Numbered from the stretch's first letter, positions 24,589 through 33,491 are shown. The stretch is DNA of 64,000 bases from Streptomyces sp. NBC_00193 (GCF_026342735.1 NZ_JAPEMM010000001.1:1674001-1738000), one strand, 5' to 3'. The notes: generated by a model not told the origin, from the sequence alone. Program-made: numbers and translations.

Positions 24589-27500
24589 ATGCGGGACAGT
24601 CATCGCGGTGAGGCCGAGCGGCTGCTGGGGCGGGCCGTGGAGGAGGAGTCCCGGCGGGGAGCGGGCGGGGCGGCGGCGACTCCGGAGGCCAAGGCTGCGC
24701 TGCTGGCGCGCGGCAGGCAGGCCCTGGACTCGCTCGCGGCGAGCGCGGCCACCGAGTACGAGGCGTACACGCGCGCACTGGACGAGGCGGCGGCCGGGGA
24801 CGAGTCGCTCGGCGAGGCCTTCCGACGCGCGAACACCTCGACTGCCCTGCTGGTCACGGGAGTTGCGGCGGCTGCCGCCATCGTGGCCGACCTGGCCTTC
24901 AGCGTGGCGATCGGCACCGCACTGACCACCGGCGCCGTCGTGGGCGTGGCCGGGGCGACGGCGACCGTGGTCAAGGTGACGGCCCTGCACCTGCCCGCGG
25001 CGAACCGGCGCGCCGGGGAGCTGGGCCGGCCGGGCGGCGCCGAGCAGCTCAAGCTGCAGTGGCTGTCGGCGCTGGAGGTGCGCGGGATACGCCCTTTCCT
25101 GGAGCAGCAGCGCAAGGTGGCCGCCGCGCTGAACGCCCCGCCCAAGGTGAACGGGACCGCCGGCACCGCCGGCTCCGCCCTCCAGCTGCGGGGTGCCAAT
25201 CGCAGCGCCGAGGCCCGCCGGCGGGCCATGCTGGAGCAGTCCTTCGGGCAACTCCCCGCCCTGGAAGGTGCGTTCGTCGGCCGCCGGGCCGAGCTGGCCC
25301 GGATCGCACAATGGGTGCACAGCGCCCGCGCGAGCACCGAGACCCGTCCGGTGGTCGTGGTGCTGCACGGGGAGCCCGGGGTGGGCCGCACCACGCTCGC
25401 ACTCCATGCCGCGCAGGCGCTGCGGGACCAGTTCAGGGGCGCCTGCGTGGTGGACCTGCGCGGCGGGGGCGCCTCCGAATCCCCCCTCCCCACCCGTGAA
25501 GCCCTCCTGCACCTGATGAACCGCCTCGGCGCGCCCCGCGAGCAGCTGCTGTTCCGCGAGGGCTCGTCGGCGGAGCAACAGGTGCGCAGGCTGGGCGAGT
25601 TGTACCACCAGCACGTGCAGGGCACCCCGGTGGCGGTGGTCCTGGACGATGCCGTGGACGCCGCGCAGGTACGGATGCTCGTGCCCGAGCGCTCCGAGAG
25701 CCTGGTCCTGGTCACGGCCCGGGAGCCGCTGGAGCTGCCCGCCGAGCTGGCGGCCTGGGTGTACCAGCTGCCGGTGACCCGCCTGGCGGAGGAAGCCGGC
25801 GCGGAGCTGGTCCGTACGGCGGGCACGCCCGCAGCCGCGTACCCGCAGGACACCGTACGGGAGCTGCTCGCGCTCGGCGCCGGGCTGCCGCTGGCGCTGC
25901 GCGTGCTGGCCCCGCTCGGCGACGTCGGGGAGGCCCCGGGGGCGGGCGGCTCGCTGGACGCCGCCCTGGACCTGGCCTACGCGGCCCTGCCCGAGGAGCG
26001 GCGCCGGCTCCTGCGCCGGCTGACCCTGGCGGGCCGGGCCTCGCTCGGGGCGGCGGCCGCGGCGGCGCTGATCGACGCCGACCAGGTGGAGGCCGGGCGG
26101 CTGCTGCGCGAGCTGGCGCAGGCGGGGCTGCTGGACCACGTACGCGGGGACCGGTTCCGGATGCACGACGCGGTGCGTGCGTACGCGGCGGCGCGGCTGG
26201 CGCAGGACGAGGACCGGGCCGACGCCTCGGCGGCGCACGAGCGGCTGATCCGTACGTACGCGCAGCTCGCGGACTCGGTGATCCGGATGGTCGACGGGAA
26301 GATGTCCACGCGGGCGAACGCCCTGTCCAAGGCGAGCACGGTCGGCGGGCACGGCTTCGCCTCCCTGGACGCGGCCCTGCGCTGGCTGGACGACGAGTCG
26401 AGCTTCATCACGGCGGCGCTGCGCCACTCGGAGGGCGTGGACCAGCAGGCCGTACTGGACCTCCTGGGCGCGCTCTGCGACTTCTGCCTGCTGCGCGGCG
26501 ACCTGTACCGGCTCGGTGAGATCAACGAGCTCACGCAGGCCGTCGACCAGGGTCTGCTGGTCCGCTCGGTGCAGTGGCGTACGGGCATCGCGGCCCGCCA
26601 GCTCGGCGAGCTGGACAAGTCCCGCACCACGCTGACCTCGCTGGTCGACCAGTTCATGGAGGCCCGGCAGGAGGCGGGCGCGGGCATGGCACTGGTCTCG
26701 CTCGGCATCACCCTGCACCACCAGGGCAACCTCCCGGAGGCCTCGGCCCGCATCCGCGAGGCGCTGGTGCTCCAGGCTCCGGACGAGCTGGCGGGCGACC
26801 GGGCGTGGGGCCTGCACGCGCTCGGTGCGGTGGAGCGCGACCGCGCCCACCTCGCGGAGGCGCTGCGGCTGCTGCGCGAATCCCTCGTCCTGCACCGGGA
26901 GAGCGAGAGCGTGCACGGCGAGGCCTGGGCGCACCTGCAGCTCGGCCAGGTGTACCTGCGCCTGGGCGAGGTGCCGCGTGCGGAGGCGGAGCTGCGCCTG
27001 GCGCTGGAGCTGTACGGGCGCACGCGCGACGACCGGGGCCAGGCGTGGGCGCTGACCCAGCTGGGCCGGGCCCGGGTGGTCGACGGGGATCCGGGGCCGG
27101 CGCTCGACCGGCTGCGGGACGCGCTGGCCCGGCACCGGGAGGCGGAGGACGCGCGCGGCGAGGCGTGGACGCTGTACTACCTCGGGCAGGCGCTGGAGGA
27201 GGCCGGGGAGCGGGACCGGGCGGTGCGGGAGCTGGAGCGGGCCCGCACGATGTTCTCCCGGATGCGGGACGTGTACGGGCTGGCGCACGCCCGCCACCAC
27301 TCGGGCCGGGTCACGCGCGACCAGCGGGCGGCGCAGACGGGGAACCTGAAGAACTCCGGCTTCGCCCGTCAGCTGCTGGTGGACGCGCGGGCCGACTTCC
27401 GGCGGATCGGGCTGGCCCACGGGGAGGCCTGGACCTGTCTGGAGCTGGCGGTCGTGGACGCGGGCAACGGGCGGACCGCGCAGGCGCTGGACCTCTGCGA

Positions 27501-27813
27501 GGAGGCGGTGCGGCTGTTCATCTCCTACGGGGACCGGCGCGGGGAGGACTGGGCGCGCTTCCTGCGCTGCACGCTCCTGCCGTACGCGCTCCCGGCCGCC
27601 CCGGACGAGGCGCGCACGGAGCTGGCGCGGCTGGCGGCGGCCCCGCATCCGAAACGGGACGGGCGGCTGGAGGACTGCCTGGAGTCCTACACGGTGATCC
27701 TGGCGCGCGGGGTGGACCCGGCGGAGGGCTGGCAGGCGTGGCGGCTGTCGCTCGTACCGAACCTGCACTCGCGGGAGATCATGGGCGTCCCGGTGCCGCT
27801 GCCCTCGGCGTAG
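24589..27813 (+). CDS. Large STAND ATPase with membrane segments and TPR repeats
   Basis: 1074 residues. ATG 24589 is six bases from GAGGGGG, while the ATG at 24583 abuts it. Order: a charged N-terminal helix (1-80), two hydrophobic stretches (about 85-130, rich in Ala/Val/Gly), and an NB-ARC type NTPase. The P-loop GEPGVGRTT is around residue 262 (Arg where Lys is usual) and Walker B is VVLDDA. A winged-helix region follows, then a long array of TPR-like helices (about 650-1000, repeated GEAW..LGQ blocks). There is no SARP or HTH DNA-binding domain, unlike AfsR. It is likely a signal-sensing or scaffold protein; function unknown. Confidence 0.85.
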   Translation: MRDSHRGEAERLLGRAVEEESRRGAGGAAATPEAKAALLARGRQALDSLAASAATEYEAYTRALDEAAAGDESLGEAFRRANTSTALLVTGVAAAAAIVADLAFSVAIGTALTTGAVVGVAGATATVVKVTALHLPAANRRAGELGRPGGAEQLKLQWLSALEVRGIRPFLEQQRKVAAALNAPPKVNGTAGTAGSALQLRGANRSAEARRRAMLEQSFGQLPALEGAFVGRRAELARIAQWVHSARASTETRPVVVVLHGEPGVGRTTLALHAAQALRDQFRGACVVDLRGGGASESPLPTREALLHLMNRLGAPREQLLFREGSSAEQQVRRLGELYHQHVQGTPVAVVLDDAVDAAQVRMLVPERSESLVLVTAREPLELPAELAAWVYQLPVTRLAEEAGAELVRTAGTPAAAYPQDTVRELLALGAGLPLALRVLAPLGDVGEAPGAGGSLDAALDLAYAALPEERRRLLRRLTLAGRASLGAAAAAALIDADQVEAGRLLRELAQAGLLDHVRGDRFRMHDAVRAYAAARLAQDEDRADASAAHERLIRTYAQLADSVIRMVDGKMSTRANALSKASTVGGHGFASLDAALRWLDDESSFITAALRHSEGVDQQAVLDLLGALCDFCLLRGDLYRLGEINELTQAVDQGLLVRSVQWRTGIAARQLGELDKSRTTLTSLVDQFMEARQEAGAGMALVSLGITLHHQGNLPEASARIREALVLQAPDELAGDRAWGLHALGAVERDRAHLAEALRLLRESLVLHRESESVHGEAWAHLQLGQVYLRLGEVPRAEAELRLALELYGRTRDDRGQAWALTQLGRARVVDGDPGPALDRLRDALARHREAEDARGEAWTLYYLGQALEEAGERDRAVRELERARTMFSRMRDVYGLAHARHHSGRVTRDQRAAQTGNLKNSGFARQLLVDARADFRRIGLAHGEAWTCLELAVVDAGNGRTAQALDLCEEAVRLFISYGDRRGEDWARFLRCTLLPYALPAAPDEARTELARLAAAPHPKRDGRLEDCLESYTVILARGVDPAEGWQAWRLSLVPNLHSREIMGVPVPLPSA

Positions 27814-27841
27814 TGCGGCAGGCGCCGGGGCGCGCGGGAGG

Positions 27842-27874
27842 CCGCCGCCCCGGCCGTGAACGGCGGGGCGGCGG
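27842..27874. terminator. Hairpin between convergent genes
   Basis: CCGCCGCCCCG at 27842-27852 pairs with CGGGGCGGCGG at 27864-27874 across an 11-base loop, between the ends of the STAND gene and the leftward small membrane protein gene. Position and stem strength fit a bidirectional terminator. No U-tract follows, as is common in Streptomyces. Confidence 0.6.
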
Positions 27875-27894
27875 TCACCACGGGCGGACGGCCC

Positions 27895-28113
27895 CTACGG
27901 GGCGCGCGTGCCCTCCGCCGGGGCGGGCTCGGGGGCTTCCTTGAAGTCGACGCGGCCCATGTGGCGGCTCATCGACTTCATCAGGCCCCACACCCCGAGG
28001 GCGAGGGCCGCGAACACGATGAATCCGAGGAGGCCCGGGGTCACCTTGTTCTTGTCGAAGGTGTCGCCGGCCAGCGGGAGGAGCTGGACGATTGCTTCGT
28101 GCGTAGCGCTCAT
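27895..28113 (-). CDS. Small single-pass membrane protein downstream of mca
   Basis: 72 residues with one transmembrane helix (about 27-45, GLLGFIVFAALALGVWGLM) and a basic then acidic Pro-rich tail. It starts two bases after the mca stop and is probably co-translated. The same small gene follows mca in other Streptomyces, as far as I recall. Function unknown; it may be a membrane partner or merely a conserved neighbour. Confidence 0.8.
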   Translation of the reverse strand: MSATHEAIVQLLPLAGDTFDKNKVTPGLLGFIVFAALALGVWGLMKSMSRHMGRVDFKEAPEPAPAEGTRAP

Positions 28114-28115
28114 AG

Positions 28116-28997
28116 CTACGCATTCTCCCGGATGCCCGCGAAGAGGTCGGACTCGGGGAGGGAAGTGTCCACGAGGGACTTCGCGAGCTCGTACTCCTCC
28201 GTCGGCCAGACCTCCTTCTGGATCTCCATCGGGACGCGGAACCAGCCGCCGTCGGGGTCGATCTGCGTGGCGTGGGCGATGAGCGCCTTGTCACGGATCT
28301 CGAAGAAGTCGGCGCAGGGCACGTGGGTGGTCAGGGTCCGCTCCTTGCGCTCGAACTCCTTCCACCGCTCCAGCCACTCCCCGTACGGGGATTCCAGGCC
28401 GCGGGCGAGCAGCGCCTCGTGCAGGGCGATGGTGCGCGGCTTGTTGAAGCCCTGGTTGTAGTAGAGCTTCTGCGGCTGGTACGCCGGGCCGAACTCGGCC
28501 TCGGGGTACTTCTCGGTGTCGGCCGCGTGATCGAAGGCCACCATCGTGATCTTGTGGGTCATGATGTGGTCGGGGTGCGGGTAGCCCCCGTTCTCGTCGT
28601 ACGTGGTGACGGCCTGCGGCCGGAAGGCGCGGATCTTCTTCACCAGGCGGCCGGCCGCCTCGTCGACGTCCGCCAGGGCGAAGCAGCCCTCGGGCAGCGG
28701 CGGCAGCGGGTCGCCCTCGGGCAGCCCGGAGTCGACGTATCCCAGCCACTCCTGGTCGACGCCGAGGATCTCGCGCGCCTCGTCCATCTCCTTGGCGCGC
28801 ACCTCGTGGATGTGCTCCTCGATGTACTTGTCACCCTGGAGCTTGGGGTTCAGGACGGAGCCGCGCTCGCCGCCGGTGCAGGTCACGACCAGCACGGACA
28901 CCCCCTCGGACACGTACTTGGCCATGGTGGCCGCGCCCTTGCTCGACTCGTCGTCGGGGTGGGCGTGGACGGCCATCAGTCGAAGCTGCTCGGTCAA
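28116..28997 (-). CDS. mca: Mycothiol S-conjugate amidase
   Basis: 293 residues, LmbE-like zinc hydrolase. The N-terminal AVHAHPDDESSKG motif supplies the zinc ligands and catalytic Asp, and HPDHIMTHK is the second histidine motif. Mca cleaves mycothiol S-conjugates to release mercapturic acids and GlcN-Ins, a detoxification step of actinomycetes. I chose TTG 28997 because AGGA lies eight bases upstream and the sequence reads TEQLRLMAVHAHPDDE; the ATG at residue 8 is the alternative. The upstream region is occupied by a decayed TnpB element whose frame overlaps this start. Confidence 0.93.
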   Translation of the reverse strand: MTEQLRLMAVHAHPDDESSKGAATMAKYVSEGVSVLVVTCTGGERGSVLNPKLQGDKYIEEHIHEVRAKEMDEAREILGVDQEWLGYVDSGLPEGDPLPPLPEGCFALADVDEAAGRLVKKIRAFRPQAVTTYDENGGYPHPDHIMTHKITMVAFDHAADTEKYPEAEFGPAYQPQKLYYNQGFNKPRTIALHEALLARGLESPYGEWLERWKEFERKERTLTTHVPCADFFEIRDKALIAHATQIDPDGGWFRVPMEIQKEVWPTEEYELAKSLVDTSLPESDLFAGIRENA

Positions 28998-29041
28998 GAC
29001 AGGATCCTCTTTGAGTCGTTCAGGCGGGCGCCTCCTATATT

Positions 29042-29073
29042 GAATCCTCCCCGATCCTGAAGGCCGGGGATTC
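29042..29073. repeat. Hairpin at the TnpB element right end
   Basis: GAATCCTCCCCG at 29042-29053 faces CGGGGATTC at 29065-29073, forming a short bulged hairpin just past the region coding the TnpB C-terminus. Subterminal hairpins of this type mark the right ends of IS200/IS605-group elements and overlap the guide RNA of active TnpB. It probably marks the element end. Confidence 0.55.
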
Positions 29074-30105
29074 CTGGCTCACGTTGGCTGTGGGCCTGCG
29101 GCCCCTCAGCTCTTACACGATCAGCACCAGCCGGGTCGAGACCAGCCCGGACCAGCATCACGCGTGCGGAGTTCTTGTCCCTGGAGGACGTCGCTCCGCA
29201 CGCGGTGCAGGTGTAGGTACGTTCCGAGAGAGGCAGTGCGTGCTTGGTTCTCGCTCCGCACTGCGCGCAGTCCATCGTGGTGTGCGCGGGATGGACCAAG
29301 TACACGATACGCCCGTGCTTGCGAGCCATGTTGATCAGCTCACGCCTGGTGGTGGAGATCGCGGCGTCGGCCGCCTTACCTGCCATGGCGGACTTGGCGA
29401 GGAACTTCGGGCGGAAGTCCTCCACAGCCAGGGCGTCATGGTCGCGGACGACCGTCTTGGCCCACTTCCGGGCTCCGTCCTGGCGTTGGTGGTCGCGGTC
29501 TCCGTGACGCCCCAGTCGATGCCGATGACCGCGCCGGTTCCCGGGAGCGGCTGGGCTTCGGCGGGGACCACGAAGGACGCGTACCAGTGCCCGAGGGTGT
29601 CGCGGTAGATCCGCACGCTCGACGGGGCCGCCGGGAGTACGCGGGACCACACCACCGTGAGGCTGATGCCGCCCGCCAGGTACAGGCGGCCGTCCTTGAT
29701 CCGAAAACCGCGCCGGGTGTAGTTCAGGCTCGGATCGGCCTTGGCCTTCTTCTTGTACTTGGGCATTCCCGCCCGCTGCCGAATCGGCAACCGGGCCTTG
29801 ATGTCTTTCAAGGCTTTGGTGCGGGACTTCCCGAAGTCCCGCACCAACTGCTGCTGCGGAACGCTGCTGCCGTCGCCCAACCAGGCGTTGCGGCTGCGGG
29901 CTTCAGTCAGCATCTTGTCCAGGCGGGCCGGACCGCACTGCTCATTCTCGGCCCGGGCCTTCCGCGACCGGGCACAGCATTCGTTCCAGACCCACCGGCA
30001 TCGCGCCCACTCACCCGACAACCCGGCGAGCGCGGTGGAAGACACGCGAAGCCGGTAGGTGAACCGAGCAAGCCCGGCCACCTCCTTCTCCTGTCGTGCC
30101 GCCAT
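29042..30105 (-). pseudogene. Decayed TnpB (IS1341-type) gene
   Basis: Reading leftward from ATG 30105, the first frame gives a TnpB N-terminal half up to the RuvC-I motif GIDWGVTE. At about 29486-29494 the reading switches frame and continues with ARKWAKTVVRDHD, the RuvC-II segment AVEDF, a zinc finger (CAQCG...CTACG) and RuvC-III SRDKNSAR. Comparison with intact Streptomyces TnpB as I remember it indicates that roughly 50 codons between GVTETAT and RQD-ARKWAK are missing, a deletion that is not a multiple of three. No tnpA is present. All three RuvC acids remain, but on two different frames, so no functional nuclease is expected. Confidence 0.8.
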
Positions 30106-30255
30106 GCGATCAACCTAACCGAGCCCGCCGACAATGCCGGAAGGCGCCGATCACGGCAGGCGCGAAGAGAACCGTGGCCCTCCGCGTCTACGATGGCGGG
30201 ACCGCCCTCCCGGGCTGGGATTTCCGTGGTCCGCCTACCTCGAAGGGAACGATCG

Positions 30256-30669
30256 ATGAGCGCGGTGCGCGAAGAACTGCCCGAGGGCCGCTACGGCCGG
30301 TCGGCGGATGAGCGTACCGACCGCAGGCTCAAGGTCATCGGCTCCGTCCTCGGGGTCGCGCTGCTGGGTGTGGTCGGCTGGATCGGCTGGGACTACGTGG
30401 CCGGGCAGAGCGTGAGTGCCGAGCTCATCAAGTACAAGGTCGTCTCCGACTCCGCGGTCGAGGTGCACCTGGAGGTGCGCAAGGAGGCCTCGGTCACCGG
30501 GGTGTGCACGCTGAGCTCGCAGGACGAGGGGCACGGTGAGGTGGGCCGCGCCGACTTCACCTTCGCGCAGAAGAGCGGGCGCGTGGACGAGATGGTCACG
30601 CTGAAGACCACCGGCCGCGCCACGATGATCGAAATCGTCGGCTGCCGTCCGACCGGTTCCGCGGGCTGA
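30256..30669 (+). CDS. DUF4307-type membrane protein
   Basis: 137 residues from ATG 30256. A basic cytoplasmic start (about 1-25, GRYGRSADERTDRRL) is followed by one transmembrane helix (about 26-48), then an extracytoplasmic beta-rich domain (SAELIKYKVVSDSAVEVHLEV...) with two cysteines. This layout matches actinobacterial DUF4307 proteins, which usually lie between mca and greA. Function unknown; the cysteines may form a disulfide. Confidence 0.8.
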   Translation: MSAVREELPEGRYGRSADERTDRRLKVIGSVLGVALLGVVGWIGWDYVAGQSVSAELIKYKVVSDSAVEVHLEVRKEASVTGVCTLSSQDEGHGEVGRADFTFAQKSGRVDEMVTLKTTGRATMIEIVGCRPTGSAG

Positions 30670-30682
30670 TCCCGGGCTCGAC

Positions 30683-30741
30683 CCGAGGCATGTCCGAGGC
30701 ATGTCCGAGGTGTGATCGGGGCATGCCCGAGGTGTGATCGG
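30683..30741. repeat. Nested short direct repeats upstream of greA
   Basis: CCGAGGCATGT occurs twice in tandem (30683-30693, 30694-30704), followed by CCGAGGTGTGATCGG at 30705-30719 and again at 30727-30741. The array lies between the DUF4307 gene and the greA promoter region. It may be slippage debris or a set of protein-binding half sites. Confidence 0.6.
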
Positions 30742-30850
30742 ACGCAGTTCACACACTTGGCGTCCTCCCCCTTTTCTTCCCGAATTGTTAGGCTCGTGGT
30801 TTCGTCCGCCGCTGGCGGCTTTGTAGTCCCTGTACCGACGAGGAGCACCC

Positions 30851-31348
30851 GTGACCCAGACGAGCGAGAGCGTCACCTGGCTGACCCAGGCGGCGTACGA
30901 CCAGCTGAAGGCCGAGCTGGAGTACCTCTCTGGTCCCGCACGGTCGGAGATCACGATCAAGATCGCGGCGGCCCGCGAGGAGGGTGACCTCCGCGAGAAC
31001 GGCGGTTACCACGCGGCCAAGGAAGAGCAGGGCAAGCAGGAGCTGCGCATCCGCCAGCTCACGCAGCTGCTCGAGAAGGCCAAGGTCGGCACGGCCCCCG
31101 CCTCCGAGGGCGAGGTGGCCCCCGGCACCCTGGTCAAGATCGCCTTCGACGGCGACGAGAGCGACACCATGGAGTTCCTGCTGGCCTCGCGCGAGTACGC
31201 GTCCTCGGACTTCGAGACCTACTCCCCGCAGTCGCCGCTGGGCTCCGGCGTGCTGGGCAAGAAGATCGGCGAGGACGCCCAGTACGAGCTGCCGAACGGC
31301 AAGCAGGCGTCGGTCAAGATCCTCGACGTCAAGCCCTTCACCGGCTGA
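30851..31348 (+). CDS. greA: Transcript cleavage factor GreA
   Basis: 165 residues from GTG 30851 with GAGGAG upstream. The N-terminal coiled coil (about 10-75) carries the acidic tip AREEGDLRENGGYH that enters the RNA polymerase secondary channel, and the C-terminal FKBP-like domain includes SPLGSGVLGKKIGE. It stimulates cleavage of backtracked transcripts. Length and motifs are canonical. Confidence 0.95.
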   Translation: MTQTSESVTWLTQAAYDQLKAELEYLSGPARSEITIKIAAAREEGDLRENGGYHAAKEEQGKQELRIRQLTQLLEKAKVGTAPASEGEVAPGTLVKIAFDGDESDTMEFLLASREYASSDFETYSPQSPLGSGVLGKKIGEDAQYELPNGKQASVKILDVKPFTG

Positions 31349-31367
31349 TCACCCCCCTTTTCTTTTC

Positions 31368-31411
31368 AGCACGAAGCCCCGCCGAGCAGCTGCTCAGCGG
31401 GGCTTCGTGCT
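31368..31411. terminator. Strong bidirectional terminator after greA
   Basis: AGCACGAAGCCCCGC at 31368-31382 pairs perfectly with GCGGGGCTTCGTGCT at 31397-31411. The 14-base loop itself contains the palindrome GAGCAGCTGCTC. A T-rich tract (CCCCTTTTCTTTTC) precedes it, which acts as the U-tract for the leftward ABC transporter operon. Confidence 0.85.
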
Positions 31412-31417
31412 GGGGGC

Positions 31418-31450
31418 GGTGCCTACGCGGTGCCTACGCGGTGCCTACGC
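31418..31450. repeat. Three perfect 11-bp tandem repeats spanning the permease stop codon
   Basis: GGTGCCTACGC is repeated exactly three times (31418-31428, 31429-31439, 31440-31450). On the coding (reverse) strand each unit contains TAG, and the first-read copy supplies the stop of the ABC permease. Because 11 is not a multiple of three, the three TAGs fall in all three reading frames. Confidence 0.95.
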
Positions 31451-32296
31451 CGTGGCCGAGCGGTACTTGCGTACGGCCAGGGTCCGGAACACCACGATGA
31501 TCACGACGGACCAGAGCAGCGAGGCCCACACGGGGTGCTCCATCGGCCAGGCGTCCGACGGCGACACACCCGGGTTGCCGAAGAGTTCTCGGCAGGCCTG
31601 GACGGTCGCGCTGAACGGGTTCCACTCCGCGATGGGCTGGAGCCAGCCCGCCATGTTCTCGGTGGGCACGAACGCGTTGGAGATGAACGTGACCGGGAAC
31701 AGCCAGATCAGCCCGCCCGAGGTGGCCGCCTCCGGGGTCCGCACCGACAGGCCGATCAGGGCGCCGATCCAGGAGAAGGCGTACCCCAGCAGCAGGAGCA
31801 GCAGGAAGCCCGCCAGGGCCTTCGGCACGCCCTCGTGGATGCGCCAGCCCACCAGGAGCGCCACGATCGCCAGCACGACCATGGTCAGGGCGGTCTGCAC
31901 GAGGTCGGCCAGGGTGCGGCCGGTGAGGACCGCGCCGCGGGCCATCGGCAGCGACCGGAAGCGGTCGATGAGGCCCTTGTGCATGTCGTCGGCGATGCCC
32001 GCGCCCGCTCCGGCGGTGGCGAAGGTGACGGTCTGCGCGAAGATGCCGGCCATCAGGAAGTTCCGGTAGTCGCTGGCGCTGGTCGAGCCGCCGATCATCA
32101 TCGAGCCGCCGAAGACGTAGCTGAACAGCACGACGAACATGATCGGCTGGATCAGCCCGAAGATGACCATCTCGGGGATGCGGGACATGCGGATCAGATT
32201 GCGCTTGGCCATGACCAGGGAGTCGTTGATCCCCTGGACGATGCCGCCGCGCGGGCGGGGCGCCGCCGACTCCGGGGTCGTGGAGGTGAGGGTCAC
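31445..32296 (-). CDS. ABC-2 type drug exporter permease (DrrB-like)
   Basis: 283 residues with about six transmembrane segments and an ABC-2 membrane domain (LIQPIMFVVLFSYVFGG; GLLIWLFP-type segment). It overlaps the ATPase gene by four bases (ATGA), so the two are coupled. The pair resembles DrrA/DrrB daunorubicin-type exporters; substrate unknown. The stop codon lies in an 11-bp tandem repeat. Confidence 0.88.
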   Translation of the reverse strand: MTLTSTTPESAAPRPRGGIVQGINDSLVMAKRNLIRMSRIPEMVIFGLIQPIMFVVLFSYVFGGSMMIGGSTSASDYRNFLMAGIFAQTVTFATAGAGAGIADDMHKGLIDRFRSLPMARGAVLTGRTLADLVQTALTMVVLAIVALLVGWRIHEGVPKALAGFLLLLLLGYAFSWIGALIGLSVRTPEAATSGGLIWLFPVTFISNAFVPTENMAGWLQPIAEWNPFSATVQACRELFGNPGVSPSDAWPMEHPVWASLLWSVVIIVVFRTLAVRKYRSATA

Positions 32297-33324
32297 TTCG
32301 CCACCTCCTTACGGTCCTTGCGGCCGGCCTTCGACTTCGCGGCCTGCCCGTCGATGGGTGTCTCGCCGTTCTCCTCGGCTTCTCGCTCCGCCGCGTGGCC
32401 GGTCAGGGAGATGAACACGTCGTCCAGGGTGGGACGGCGCAGGCCGATGTCGTCGATCTCGATGCCGCGTCCGTCGAGTTCGCGGATGACCTCGGCGAGC
32501 AGCTTGGCGCCGCCGGAGACCGGCACGGTCAGCTTGCGGGTGTGCTCCTCGACGGTGGTCTCGCCCTTGCCGAAGCCGGCGAGGACCTCGCGGGCGGTGG
32601 CTATGTGCTCGCGCTCGTGCACGACGACCTCGACGCGCTCGCCGCCCGTCTGGGCCTTGAGCTGGTCGGAGGTGCCGCGTGCGATGACCCTGCCGTGGTC
32701 GACCACGCAGATGTCGTGCGCGAGGTGGTCGGCCTCTTCCAGGTACTGCGTGGTGAGCAGCAGGGTGGTGCCGCCGGCGACGAGCTCCTGGATGATGGCC
32801 CACAGCGCCTGGCGGTTGCGCGGGTCGAGTCCGGTGGTGGGCTCGTCCATGAACATCACGGGCGGGCTGACGACGAGGGCCGCGGCGAGGTCGAGGCGCC
32901 TGCGCATGCCGCCGGAGTACGTCTTGGCGGTGCGGTCGGCGGCGTCGCCGAGGTTGAAGCGCTCCAGCAGTTCGGTGGCCCGGGCCTTCGCCGCCTTGGC
33001 GCCCATCTGGTAGAGCTGGCCGACCATCTGGAGGTTTTCCCGGCCGGTGAGGTATTCGTCGACGGCGGCGAACTGGCCGGAGAGGCCGATCGAGCGCCGG
33101 ACTTCGTTGGGGTGCTTGAGGACGTCTATCCCGGCCACGACCGCCTTGCCGCTGTCGGGCTGGAGGAGGGTGGTCAGGACGCGGACGGTCGTGGTCTTGC
33201 CCGCGCCGTTGGGGCCGAGCAGACCGAGAACCGTGCCTTCGGGTACATCGAGGTCAACGCCGTCCAGAGCCCGTACGTCGCCGAAGGTCTTGACCAGACC
33301 TTCGGCGTAGATGGCGCCTGGCAT
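32293..33324 (-). CDS. ABC exporter ATP-binding protein (DrrA-like)
   Basis: 343 residues with Walker A GPNGAGKTT (about 38-46), signature TYSGGMRRRLDLA, Walker B VMFMDEPTTGLD and the DrrA-type C-terminal domain (residues about 230-300). A charged Lys/Glu-rich tail follows. It drives the adjoining permease. The start ATG has GGGGAG upstream. Confidence 0.92.
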   Translation of the reverse strand: MPGAIYAEGLVKTFGDVRALDGVDLDVPEGTVLGLLGPNGAGKTTTVRVLTTLLQPDSGKAVVAGIDVLKHPNEVRRSIGLSGQFAAVDEYLTGRENLQMVGQLYQMGAKAAKARATELLERFNLGDAADRTAKTYSGGMRRRLDLAAALVVSPPVMFMDEPTTGLDPRNRQALWAIIQELVAGGTTLLLTTQYLEEADHLAHDICVVDHGRVIARGTSDQLKAQTGGERVEVVVHEREHIATAREVLAGFGKGETTVEEHTRKLTVPVSGGAKLLAEVIRELDGRGIEIDDIGLRRPTLDDVFISLTGHAAEREAEENGETPIDGQAAKSKAGRKDRKEVAK

Positions 33325-33491
33325 ATGGATACTCCCCGTGCGAATCGAAATCGAACCGGTTGAATCGTGACATTCCTACGCGAATCCTATGGGCGCCGAG
33401 CCGACCTCGCTCGGCCGAACGGGCGACACCGTATCGCGTCATATCGCGTCTCGCCACCGGGACGGGGAGCATCGCGTCAGAGCCGTGCCGG

